A stretch of DNA of 54,015 nucleotides from CAZKCI01 sp964584165 (GTDB lineage: Bacteria > Auribacterota > Erginobacteria > Erginobacterales > CAZKCI01). Positions 46,489-53,939 of this stretch are shown one piece after another. The position numbers and the translations under genes are program-made. The stretch covers positions 1 to 54,015 of the forward strand of contig CAZOYW010000018.1 in the NCBI GenBank assembly GCA_964584165.1, given 5' to 3'. The notes under the pieces were generated by a model. That model searched no databases, was not told the origin of the DNA, and saw only the letters and a program-made list of their open reading frames with translations. Every line of letters starts with the position of its first letter. The stretch's first letter is position 1.

Positions 46489-47580
46489 ATGAACTGGAGA
46501 ATGGGTGTTCTGGCGATGATCGCGGCCCTCGGCTTCCCCGGCGCGTTGTCCGCGCCGGGGGCCGACCTCAACGGCGACGGGACCGACGAGATCGCCGTCT
46601 TCTCCCCCGCCGAGGGGCAATGGGCGGCGCGCAAACTGACCCGGGCCTACTTCGGCGGGGCCGGTGACGTCCCCGTTCCGGTCGACCTCAAGGGGAACGG
46701 GACCGCCGCGATCGCCACCTTCCGCGCCGCCGACGGCCTCTGGGCGGTTAGGAACGTCACCCGGGCCTACTTCGGCGGGGCCGGCGACATCCCCCTCGGG
46801 AAGGGGGGGAGCGACCCCGCCGCGCTCGCCTTCGACTACGTCGTCCGGGCCGGCGACGGGGCCGACCTTCTCCGGGCGCTCGAGTCCACGACCTACCGCT
46901 CGGTCTTCGTCCCGATCGGGACCTATACCGTCAGCGACGTCATCAACGTCTCCTATGTCCGCCGGATCGTCGGCGAAGGGAACTGGGCCTCGATCGATTT
47001 CACCGGCGACAACTTCCTGAACGTCGGCTGCGACGGCTGCACACTGGAAAACCTCCGGGTCCGCTACGGGGGAAGATCCCACTACGGGAATTTCTACATC
47101 GAGGCCGAAAACGTCACCGTCCGGAACTGCTGTTCCATCGGGAGCCTGGACGACGGGTTCCGCTATGCAACGGCCAGCGCCGGGGTGAGCTTCATCGATT
47201 GCCTGGCCCGGGACGCCCGCTATGGCTTCCTGGGCGCCAGCGGCAATCTCACCTCCCGCCTCGTCAACTGCTCGGGCGACTCCTGCTCCGAGGCCGGATT
47301 CATCGGCTGCTGCAACCTCTCCAGCTGCTCCGTGGACGGGGAAAACGTCTCCGTGCAGGGCTTCTACGGCTGCCTCCGGGCGTCCTCCTGCCGGGCGTTC
47401 GACGTCGCCAACACGGCTTTCGACCGCTGCACCGGCGTCACCGCCGCCACGGTCGATGGCAACGGCCACACCATCTGGGGCTTCTCGCTCTGCGCCAACC
47501 TCTCGAGCTGCCACGTCGAGGGCTGCACCGGCCTCGATTACACCGGCTGCGCTTGGATGAACTACACTACCTGCGATTGA
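46489..47580 (+). CDS. Secreted FG-GAP-like plus Cys-rich beta-helix protein, paralogue 1
   Basis: A 363-aa exported protein. Signal peptide: MNWRMGVLAMIAALGFPGALSA. Residues about 24-100 hold two repeats of the form DLxGxGTxxIAxFxxxxGxWAxRxxTRxYFGGxGDxPxP, variants of the FG-GAP/VCBS-type calcium-binding blade. From about 110 a right-handed beta-helix begins (FDYVVRAGDGADLLRAL...VFVPIGTYTV, pectate-lyase-3-like start) and continues in short coils bearing about 18 cysteines, many as GFxxCxNLSSC, ending TTCD. No catalytic residues are evident; a surface or polysaccharide-binding role is a guess. AGGAGG lies 6 bases upstream of the ATG at 46489 (an ATG at 46483 is too close). It follows the acyltransferase gene directly. 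Confidence 0.85.
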   Translation: MNWRMGVLAMIAALGFPGALSAPGADLNGDGTDEIAVFSPAEGQWAARKLTRAYFGGAGDVPVPVDLKGNGTAAIATFRAADGLWAVRNVTRAYFGGAGDIPLGKGGSDPAALAFDYVVRAGDGADLLRALESTTYRSVFVPIGTYTVSDVINVSYVRRIVGEGNWASIDFTGDNFLNVGCDGCTLENLRVRYGGRSHYGNFYIEAENVTVRNCCSIGSLDDGFRYATASAGVSFIDCLARDARYGFLGASGNLTSRLVNCSGDSCSEAGFIGCCNLSSCSVDGENVSVQGFYGCLRASSCRAFDVANTAFDRCTGVTAATVDGNGHTIWGFSLCANLSSCHVEGCTGLDYTGCAWMNYTTCD

Positions 47581-47623
47581 GTTCCGGCGGGTCGGATCAA
47601 CGCCGGAACGGTAAGGAGAGACC

Positions 47624-48715
47624 ATGAAAATTATCGCTTGCCCAGCAATCATTCTCGCAGTCGGAGCGCTGGCCGTATCCCGCGCGATCGGCGCCGACTT
47701 CAACGGCGACCGGAAGGACGACATCGCCATCTTCTCGCCCGCGGATGGCATCTGGGCGGTGCGGAACCTGACCCGGGTCTACTTCGGGGGATCCGGCGAC
47801 GTCCCCGTCCCGCTCGACCTCAAGGGGAACGGGACCGACGCGATCGCCACTTTCCGCGCCTCCGACGGCCTCTGGGCGGTCAGGAACGTCACCCGGGTCT
47901 ACTTCGGCGGGGCCGGCGACATCCCCCTCGGCAATGGCGGGAGCGACCCCGCCGCGCTCGCCTTCGACTACGTCGTCCGGGCCGGCGACGGGGCCGACCT
48001 TCTCCGGGCGCTCGAGTCCACGACCTACCGCTCGGTCTTCGTCCCGATCGGGACCTACGCCGTCTCCGCCACCGCCAACGTAACCTATGTCCGCCGCATC
48101 ATGGGCGAGGGGAACTTCGTCTCGATCGACTTCAGCGGTGCGAACTTCCTCTCGATCGAGTCCGACTCCTGCCTGGTCGAGAACATCCGGGTGCGCTATG
48201 GCGGGATGCCGAGCTACGGGAATTTTTACATCGACGCCTCCAATGTCACCGTCTGGAACTGCCGCTCCTTCAGCAGCGCCGACGACGCCTTCGTCTACAG
48301 CGCGGCGAGCGATCAGGTGAGCTTCGATAACTGCCTGGCTAACGGCTCCGCCGGCGTCGGCTTCCTGGCCGCCGGATCCACCCCCTCCTCCCGCCTGGTC
48401 AACTGCACCGCCGAGAACTGCGCCACCGACGGCTTCTCCGGCTGCTGGAACCTCTCCAACTGCATCGTGGACGGGGCGAACGACACCGCCCGGGGCTTCT
48501 TCGGCTGTTACAACCTCTCCTCCTGCTATGCCTACGACGCCAACGGGAGCGGCTTCCGCCAGTGCTCCCGGATCGCCGCCTGTTCGGTGGACGGGAACGC
48601 CCACACCCAATACGGATTTTACATCTGCTCCAACCTCTCCTCCTGCCATGTCGAGAACTGCACGGACGAGGAGTATAAGAGCTCCACCCTGCTGGACACC
48701 TCGTCCTGCGATTGA
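47624..48715 (+). CDS. Secreted FG-GAP-like plus Cys-rich beta-helix protein, paralogue 2
   Basis: A 363-aa paralogue of the preceding gene with the same layout: signal peptide (MKIIACPAIILAVGALAVSRAIG), a calcium-loop-like DFNGDRKDDIAIF, two WAVRNxTRVYFGG repeats and a Cys-rich beta-helix with GFFGCYNLSSC and YGFYICSNLSSC coils, ending SSCD. A 119-nt block (47939-48057) is identical to 46807-46925 in paralogue 1, pointing to recent duplication or gene conversion. AAGGAG precedes the ATG at 47624. A 9-bp hairpin (47581-47609) without T-run separates the two genes. Confidence 0.85.
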   Translation: MKIIACPAIILAVGALAVSRAIGADFNGDRKDDIAIFSPADGIWAVRNLTRVYFGGSGDVPVPLDLKGNGTDAIATFRASDGLWAVRNVTRVYFGGAGDIPLGNGGSDPAALAFDYVVRAGDGADLLRALESTTYRSVFVPIGTYAVSATANVTYVRRIMGEGNFVSIDFSGANFLSIESDSCLVENIRVRYGGMPSYGNFYIDASNVTVWNCRSFSSADDAFVYSAASDQVSFDNCLANGSAGVGFLAAGSTPSSRLVNCTAENCATDGFSGCWNLSNCIVDGANDTARGFFGCYNLSSCYAYDANGSGFRQCSRIAACSVDGNAHTQYGFYICSNLSSCHVENCTDEEYKSSTLLDTSSCD

Positions 48716-48770
48716 CCGGCCGCGAGCCGGGAGGTGGCCGCGGAATAGTCAGTCCAGCGATTATCGACGC

Positions 48771-48872
48771 GTCATTGCGAGGCCCCCGAGCGCAAGCGGG
48801 GGGGACGAAGCAATCCCGGCCGTCGTCATTGCGAGGCCCCCGAGCGCAAGCGGGGGGGACGAAGCAATCCCG
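48771..48872. repeat. Two 48-bp perfect direct repeats (GTCATTGCGAGG...AGCAATCCCG)
   Basis: Units at 48771-48818 and 48825-48872 are identical, with a 6-base spacer. Each contains the hairpin CCCCCGAGCGCAAGCGGGGG. The type is a known dispersed element in several uncultured lineages. It lies between paralogues 2 and 3. Confidence 0.9.
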
Positions 48873-48913
48873 ACGGACGGCGCGGGCGGGACTTAACCAC
48901 GGGAGTCGAGACG

Positions 48914-50023
48914 ATGAGAACCATGCTCAGCGCGGCGCTGCTGGCGGGGATCCTGCTGGCGGAGGCGAGAGGGGCCGACTTCAACGCGGACGGGAGGGAC
49001 GACATCGCCGTCTTCCGCCCCTCCCAGGGGCGGTGGGCGGTCCGCCTGGTCACCTCCCTCTACCTGGGGCAGCGGGGCGACATCCCCGTCCCGGTCGACC
49101 TCTCCGGCGACGGCACCGACCGTCCCGCCGTCTTCCGCCCCGCCGACGGCCTCTGGGCGGTTCACCGGACCACCCGGGTCTACTACGGGGAGGAGGGCGA
49201 TATCCCCCTGGGGGCGGGAGGCTATCCCCCGTCCGGAGCGACGTTCGACTACGTGGTCAAGGCGGGCGACGGACTCGACCTGGCCGCCGCCCTGGAGAGC
49301 GACTCCTTCCTGAGCGTCTTCGTCCCGGCGGGGACCTACTCCGTGAGCCGGACGATCAACGTCGACAACGTCCGCCGGATCGCCGGGGAGGCGTCCTGGT
49401 CCACGATCATCGACTTTAGCCACGCCGGCTACTACCTGAGCATCGACAAGAGCCACTGCCTGGTCGAGGGGATCTGCGTCCGGGGCGGGGGCCTGACCAC
49501 GCCCGCCGTCCGGGGCAACGTCTATATCACCGCCGACTACGTCACCGTCCGGAACTGCGCCTCCACCGGGAGCCTGGGCGGCGGCTTCGAATGGTCCGCC
49601 TCCGCGGGGTATCCCGCCTTCATCGACTGCTTCGCCAATGAGAGCCAGGACGCCCAGGGAGGCGGCTTCCAGGGGCCTTCCCTGGAAGCGACGAGCTCGC
49701 GGCTGGTCGCCTGCGCCGTCCGCTACTGCGCGGGCAACGCCTTCTCCTTCTGCGACAACCTCTCCTCCTGCTACGTCGACGGCTACAACACGACCGCCAA
49801 CGGCTTTCTCTACTGCGACAACCTCTCCGCCTGCGTGGCCGCCAACTGCAGCCTCAACGGCTTCCGCTACTGCGACCACTTGAGCGCCTGCGAGATGATC
49901 GGCAACGGGAACACCGACACCGGCTTCAGCAACTGCCACTACCTCTCCGCCTGCGAGGCGACGGACTTCAGCGTCGCCACCTACAGCAACTGCACCTACC
50001 TCTGCAGCGAGTCCTGCCACTGA
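48914..50023 (+). CDS. Secreted FG-GAP-like plus Cys-rich beta-helix protein, paralogue 3
   Basis: A 369-aa member, more diverged. Signal peptide: MRTMLSAALLAGILLAEARG. The calcium-type loop DFNADGRDDIAVFRPSQGRWAV is the most canonical of the three and is close to the common DGDGxxDIAVxRPSxGxW repeat. The beta-helix begins FDYVVKAGDGLDLAAAL; its C-terminal coils repeat with strict rhythm: CDNLSSC, CDNLSAC, CDHLSAC, CHYLSAC, then CTYLCSESCH. The regular Cys pairs suggest stacked disulfides or a metal ladder along the helix. It is preceded by the 48-bp direct repeats and has no clear Shine-Dalgarno sequence at the ATG. Confidence 0.85.
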   Translation: MRTMLSAALLAGILLAEARGADFNADGRDDIAVFRPSQGRWAVRLVTSLYLGQRGDIPVPVDLSGDGTDRPAVFRPADGLWAVHRTTRVYYGEEGDIPLGAGGYPPSGATFDYVVKAGDGLDLAAALESDSFLSVFVPAGTYSVSRTINVDNVRRIAGEASWSTIIDFSHAGYYLSIDKSHCLVEGICVRGGGLTTPAVRGNVYITADYVTVRNCASTGSLGGGFEWSASAGYPAFIDCFANESQDAQGGGFQGPSLEATSSRLVACAVRYCAGNAFSFCDNLSSCYVDGYNTTANGFLYCDNLSACVAANCSLNGFRYCDHLSACEMIGNGNTDTGFSNCHYLSACEATDFSVATYSNCTYLCSESCH

Positions 50024-50032
50024 CATCGGGAT

Positions 50033-50204
50033 TGTGGGAGGGGCTGCCGGCCCTGAGCGCAGTCGAAGGGTCCCGCCCCGATGCCGGCCCGGATCGCGGC
50101 GAGGACGCCGCTCCCACAGACCCAACGCGACCGATCGTTAGCGAATTCTGTGGGAGGGGCATTCTTGCCCCGATGCAACATCGCGACAGGAATGTCGCTC
50201 CCAC
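50033..50204. repeat. Two REP-like cloverleaf elements, TGTGGGAG family, copies 2 and 3
   Basis: Copy 2 (50033-50118) has outer TGTGGGAG/CTCCCACA arms and contains a second repeat type, CCTGAGCGCAGTCGAAGGG, inserted near 50052. Copy 3 (50149-50204) has inner hairpins GGGGCATTCTTGCCCC and CGACAGGAATGTCG. Together they fill the gap after paralogue 3. Confidence 0.8.
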
Positions 50205-50261
50205 GGGCATGACTGAAGGACGCGCAAGGACATATCTGTGGGTTTGTCCTTTTAGTCCGGT

Positions 50262-50738
50262 TTACTCGCGGGTTATCCGCGGTTCCAAAACCGGCGCCGG
50301 ACGGACGAACATGTAGAGCCGGCGGGTCGCCAGGAGGATCTCCCGAAGGAAGATGATCAGCCCCAGGATGAGGGCCAGCATGGCGGCGATGAAGAGGAAG
50401 GGGATGATCGGCGAGACATTCGCCCCGGTCATCGCCCCCACGAACAGGGTGACGATGACGATGCAGATGAGGAGGGCGCAGACCGTGCAGGAGCTGATCG
50501 CGGCGAGGATCATGCGGGTGCGCCGGTGGAGGACCACCATCTCCGACTTCGTCGTCCGGATCGCTTCCCCCTGAAGGTTCGGCAGGCAGCGCTCCAGGAC
50601 GCGGAAGCGGTCGATCACCCGGGAGAGCCGGTTGATCATGACGGACAGGATCGCCCCCGTCCCGGAGAGGAGGAAGGCCGGCGCGATCGCCATCTGGATG
50701 ACCTGGACGACGCCGCTGACTTCGGACATGGTCTGCAT
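50262..50738 (-). CDS. DUF2721-family membrane protein
   Basis: A 158-aa protein with three predicted membrane segments (about residues 8-28, 72-95 and 103-127). The family pattern is AIAPAFLLSGTGAILSVMINRLSRVIDRFR, then a charged loop, then LHRRTRMILAAIS. Function is unknown. The ATG at 50738 is supported by AAGGA upstream; the frame extends to 50858 through a palindromic repeat and is not used. Confidence 0.85.
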   Translation of the reverse strand: MQTMSEVSGVVQVIQMAIAPAFLLSGTGAILSVMINRLSRVIDRFRVLERCLPNLQGEAIRTTKSEMVVLHRRTRMILAAISSCTVCALLICIVIVTLFVGAMTGANVSPIIPFLFIAAMLALILGLIIFLREILLATRRLYMFVRPAPVLEPRITRE

Positions 50739-50765
50739 GGATCGATCCTTATGTGGGTCCGCCGC

Positions 50766-50873
50766 TGTAGGCCCGGACTGTGTCCGGGCGCGACGGCCCC
50801 GGCCGATGCTGTAGGCCCGATCTGCGATCGGGCGCGACGGGCTCGGCCGCCGGTTCACAGAACCGGCCTACAG
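50766..50873. repeat. TGTAGGCCCG palindromic repeat with three stem-loops
   Basis: Hairpins GCCCGGAC-GTCCGGGC, GCCCGAT-ATCGGGC and GCCGGTT-AACCGGC are enclosed by TGTAGG (50766) and CCTACA (50873). It overlaps the last codons of the gene ending at 50868. Confidence 0.8.
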
Positions 50874-51509
50874 AGCTCGGCCCCTATTTTTTCTCTCGTC
50901 GATCAGCCAGGCCGCGACCAGCAGGGCCAGCGTGGCCAGCGTGAGGATGAGCTTGTTGACGAGCAGCCGGTCGAACTCGATATTGTTCCCGATGAAGGTG
51001 AAGGTGGGGCTGGTCCACCAGATCATCTCGACCGCGCCGGTGATCAGAAAAGCCAAACCCAGCCAGCCGATCCCCCCGCCATAGAGAACCGCGCCGACCG
51101 CGAACAGCACCACTCCGAAAAGCCAGAAGATGCGCAGTTCCCTGATCTTCTCGCTCTTCTCCTCCCAATCCCGGATGGCCGCCTTCAGATCCGACTCCCT
51201 TTCATACTCTTCCTCATGCTCCTCCCGAAAACGGTCCCGGACCACGTCCCGCTCGTCCTTGGTAAGGTTCTTCTCCGTCCGCTTGCGCTCTTCGTCCAGG
51301 GCTTCCGTCTGTTTCTTGGCCACGTCGTATTGCGCGACTAGGTCTTGGAGAGCGGTCGCCTCCTTGATGGACTTCGTCGTCTCGGTCTCCTCGTAAGCGT
51401 CCAAAACCGAGGTCCGAGGCTCGAGATAGCGGACGTAGACGTGGCGGAGGGCCTGCGTGGCCAGTGTGAAAATCGCCAGGACGAACAGAGTGGTCTTGAG
51501 CGCCTTCAT
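50868..51509 (-). CDS. Membrane protein with coiled-coil middle region, unknown function
   Basis: About 213 aa. One N-terminal membrane segment (residues 4-20), a long charged helical region rich in Glu/Lys/Arg (about 40-125, LDEERKRTEKNLTKDERDVVRDR...), then three membrane segments (about 127-146, 148-165 and 185-203). I recognise no family. The start is one of two adjacent ATGs (51512 or 51509); the second is better spaced from the AGGAGG site and overlaps the preceding small gene's stop (TGATG). The C-terminal codons lie in a repeat element. Confidence 0.7.
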   Translation of the reverse strand: MKALKTTLFVLAIFTLATQALRHVYVRYLEPRTSVLDAYEETETTKSIKEATALQDLVAQYDVAKKQTEALDEERKRTEKNLTKDERDVVRDRFREEHEEEYERESDLKAAIRDWEEKSEKIRELRIFWLFGVVLFAVGAVLYGGGIGWLGLAFLITGAVEMIWWTSPTFTFIGNNIEFDRLLVNKLILTLATLALLVAAWLIDERKNRGRAL

Positions 51510-51634
51510 CATTCCCTCCTTCGGATGTTCAGGGGGCGGATTTCATGCAATCGGCTCGCCTTCCGATCGCCCGCCTTGATCTTCCCCGCTTCCTTGATGC
51601 TGGATACCAGTTTTGCGAAATCCTCGTTCTTCAT
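51509..51634 (-). pseudogene. 41-aa remnant of an XRE-type antitoxin/regulator N-terminus
   Basis: The ATG at 51634 has AAGGAG 9 nt upstream. The product, MKNEDFAKLVSSIKEAGKIK... ending PLNIRRRE, closely resembles the first 40 residues of HTH antitoxins of the NadS/HigA kind (MxxxDFxKLVESIKEAGKIxRG...PSR...). In those proteins a helix-turn-helix follows; here a stop comes at once. It could be a decayed antitoxin or a short standalone peptide. The stop overlaps the next gene start. No toxin gene is adjacent. Confidence 0.6.
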
Positions 51635-51962
51635 GACAGCCACTCCTTATCCCCAACCTGTCCCGCAACCTTCGTGTACCTAGTCCCCGTCCCGGCGTTC
51701 ATTATTTCTTCGTAGCCGCGGGCCTTTCAGGCCCGCGGAATCCTTGCCCCCATGAGGCGAAATTCGCTCCGGCGCGAAATGAAGCATCAATGCAATATCG
51801 TTCCAATATTCTACCGTTTCCCGTTCTCCTAGCCTTGGTTTTTTAATTTCGATTCCAGTTTCTCGTAGTCGCCCAAATGGGCGCCATCTGTTTGCCGCCT
51901 TCGATTTGAACCGTTGCAACTTTTGCAACAGTTGCCTCCGGCCTCAACTCTCGGCCTATTTT
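51635..51962. other. Intergenic stretch with one palindrome; GC drops
   Basis: 328 bases without a convincing gene. It contains copy 3 of the GTAGCCGCGG-family palindrome (51711-51738, stem CCGCGGGCC/GGCCCGCGG). The base composition falls noticeably from here into the nuclease gene. An 82-codon frame across it passes through the palindrome and looks spurious. Confidence 0.5.
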
Positions 51963-53018
51963 TCATTCGCCGGGCAGCATCGGACGTATGGCTTCCGTCA
52001 ATTGCCGAGCGGTGGGCAGTTTGCCTTTGAACTTCGAAGGCAGTTTCGGCTGGAGCTGATATTCCGCCACCCCGATCGGGTTGGTTTTCGTCCTCAGGGC
52101 GTACTCGACCTCAAGGTTGTCCTTCTCCGCACAAAGAATAATTCCGACGGATGGGTTGTCCTGCGGTCCGCGCTCCTTGTCGTTCAGTAAGTTAAGATAG
52201 AAATCCATCTTTCCAGCGTGTTCCGGTTCGAACTGGCCAACCTTCAGGTCAATCGCCACCAGCGCATGGAGGAAGCGATGGTAGAAGAGCAGATCGATAG
52301 AATATTCCTTCCGGCCCAGGGGGATTCGATACTGGCGGCCAATGAAGCAAAAGCCATAGCCCAGTTCGAGGATGAAATCCTTCAGTCTCTCGATCAGTCG
52401 TTCCTCCAGTTCGCGCTCCTTCACCGCGCGCCCGATGCCGAGGAATTCCAGGTTGTAGCTGCTCTTCAGCGTCTCTTCTGCCTGCTCGGCCAGGTGCTCC
52501 GGCAACGCGGCGGGGAAATTGTGCGCCTTCCCCTCCTTCAGCGATCGCTCGTAGGCCCCGCCCTTGATTTGGTTCAGGAGTACGTTGCGGCTCCAACCGA
52601 AGCGGGCGGTAGCCCGGAGGTAATAGAGGCGGACGGTAGGTAATTCAACCTTGTTGAGGATCAGCAAATGGTGCCCCCATGGTATTTCTGCGACAGCTTG
52701 TCGCAGAATCTCTGGGGATCGGTAAGCATCGTAGAACCGGCGCATATCCCATAGGTTGCGAGCCGAAAAACCCTTATCCCCGGGAAAAGCTTTTTGAAGA
52801 TCTCTCGCCAGCGTTTCGACAACGCTGTCTCCCCAATTGTGCTGCTGTTGCTTCTCCAAGATTGCCCGGCCAATGTCCCAGTAGAGCAGGATCAGATCGC
52901 GGTTAACCGCTCGGGCGGCCGAAATGCGCGCCGATTGAATCCGCGACTTAAGTTCGGCGACGAACTGCAGATAGTCCCGGCTGGCGATAGATGCATTATT
53001 CATGATCGAGCTTCCCAT
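51963..53018 (-). CDS. YhcG-type PDDEXK nuclease family protein (DUF1016)
   Basis: A 351-aa protein of the YhcG/DUF1016 family. The N-terminal helical domain has AVNRDLILLYWDIGRAILE and FSARNLWDMRRFYDAY; the middle carries IPWGHHLLILNKV and the C-terminal nuclease core carries YSIDLLFYHR...LVAIDLKVGQFEPEHAGKMDFYL, with the Asp and Asp-x-Lys of a PD-(D/E)xK site. IILCAEKDNLEVEYAL is also typical. Family members are sporadic and are linked to mobile or defence regions. Codon use and lower GC differ from the rest of the window, suggesting transfer. The start may be 53018 or the ATG at 53003. Confidence 0.9.
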   Translation of the reverse strand: MGSSIMNNASIASRDYLQFVAELKSRIQSARISAARAVNRDLILLYWDIGRAILEKQQQHNWGDSVVETLARDLQKAFPGDKGFSARNLWDMRRFYDAYRSPEILRQAVAEIPWGHHLLILNKVELPTVRLYYLRATARFGWSRNVLLNQIKGGAYERSLKEGKAHNFPAALPEHLAEQAEETLKSSYNLEFLGIGRAVKERELEERLIERLKDFILELGYGFCFIGRQYRIPLGRKEYSIDLLFYHRFLHALVAIDLKVGQFEPEHAGKMDFYLNLLNDKERGPQDNPSVGIILCAEKDNLEVEYALRTKTNPIGVAEYQLQPKLPSKFKGKLPTARQLTEAIRPMLPGE

Positions 53019-53092
53019 TTTCCGTCAGTCACGCATGAGACTCTTCCAAAGGCGGCCTAAATGGGCAAGACTCCCCGCAACCGTTGCGTGGC

Positions 53093-53143
53093 CTAGCCCG
53101 CATTATTCATGAAGATCGGAAAGATCTTCATGAATAATGCGGG
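53093..53143. repeat. Long perfect palindrome, CTAGCCCG...TTATTCATGAA family, copy 1
   Basis: Arms 53097-53117 and 53123-53143 form a 21-bp perfect stem around GGAAA, preceded by CTAGCCCG. The core TTATTCATGAA is shared with the palindrome at 53314-53366. Confidence 0.85.
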
Positions 53144-53313
53144 CGATTGCTCGCTGGCGTGGAGCTTTCAGAACGGCCGACGACGGCATTTGAATTAGCT
53201 AGTTCGATCGCAGTTCGCGCCGATGATCAGCCCACGGGGCAAGCGACAGTGCGCAGACTGAAGCTCTCTACCAAAATGCACAGCCTATGCATAAACCATT
53301 GCCCACGGCAATT

Positions 53314-53366
53314 CTAGCCCGGTATATTCGTGAAAACCGACGGTTTTCATGAATAAATCGGGCTAG
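53314..53366. repeat. Long palindrome, CTAGCCCG...TTATTCATGAA family, copy 2
   Basis: CTAGCCCG at 53314 and CGGGCTAG ending 53366 bound a 53-base near-perfect palindrome with almost no loop. Both arms contain TATTC(A/G)TGAAAACCG, with a few mismatches. Confidence 0.85.
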
Positions 53367-53572
53367 ATGCGGAACTGCGTGCCGCGATGGGACTTCACAA
53401 GATAGCGCGGGAATGTTGCCATCCAGATTGTAGCAGACATTCTGGTAGGTTTTCCCGTCGGCGGCGGTTTGTGCATAATTTGCACATACTGAAGCCTCCG
53501 CCAGTTCTCCGGGAGATGCTTGTCCCGAGTGAAGTCGAGGGACGAAAGATCAATCGCTCCCGCAGCGAGTAA

Positions 53573-53939
53573 AGCAACAAAGGGTTCTCTTCCGTTTAGT
53601 GTGGGTTATTCACATCATGCCGTCTCTTCGCAAGCGCTCGGTTGCCCGGCAACAACCCCGGTCCGTGGGAGCGGCGTCTCGCCGCGATCCGGGCCGGCCT
53701 GAATCGGGGCGAGACGCCCCTCCCACAAGCTCGCAGCTGATCGTGGGTGCCCACGACGGTCCCGTGGGAGCGACATTCATGTCGCGATCCGGGCTAAGAT
53801 GGATCGGGGCAAGAATGCCCCTCCCACAACCCGGCGAACGCCAATTTACCCACACATAATGGAAGAGAACCCTATTTCCCAATTATTTTCTCCCACGGCA
53901 CAAGGCCGTGGGGAGAGCCTTTTTATCCCCTTTGTTGCT
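53573..53939. mobile_element. Nested inverted-repeat element (MITE-like) carrying two REP units
   Basis: Outer arms AGCAACAAAGGG (53573-53584) and CCCTTTGTTGCT (53928-53939) are perfect. An inner 26-bp pair at 53581-53606 and 53848-53873 matches 23 of 26. Inside are REP-like copies 4 (53665-53726) and 5 (53764-53827). A hairpin CCCACGGC/GCCGTGGG with a later T-run is at about 53892-53912. No transposase is encoded. The whole of 53019-54015 has no convincing gene. Confidence 0.55.

Noticed and set aside
48771..48872. CRISPR array
   Set aside because: Only two copies, a 6-base spacer and no cas genes; it is a tandem duplicated dispersed repeat.
51680..51928. 82-codon minus-strand frame
   Set aside because: It passes through a repeat palindrome, has no ribosome site and no recognisable pattern.
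53387..53572. Short frames in the last kilobase
   Set aside because: They are built from dispersed repeats and palindromes; none has a ribosome site or family resemblance.
53573..53939. Insertion sequence with transposase
   Set aside because: The inverted repeats are real but no transposase frame exists between them, so only a non-autonomous element can be claimed.
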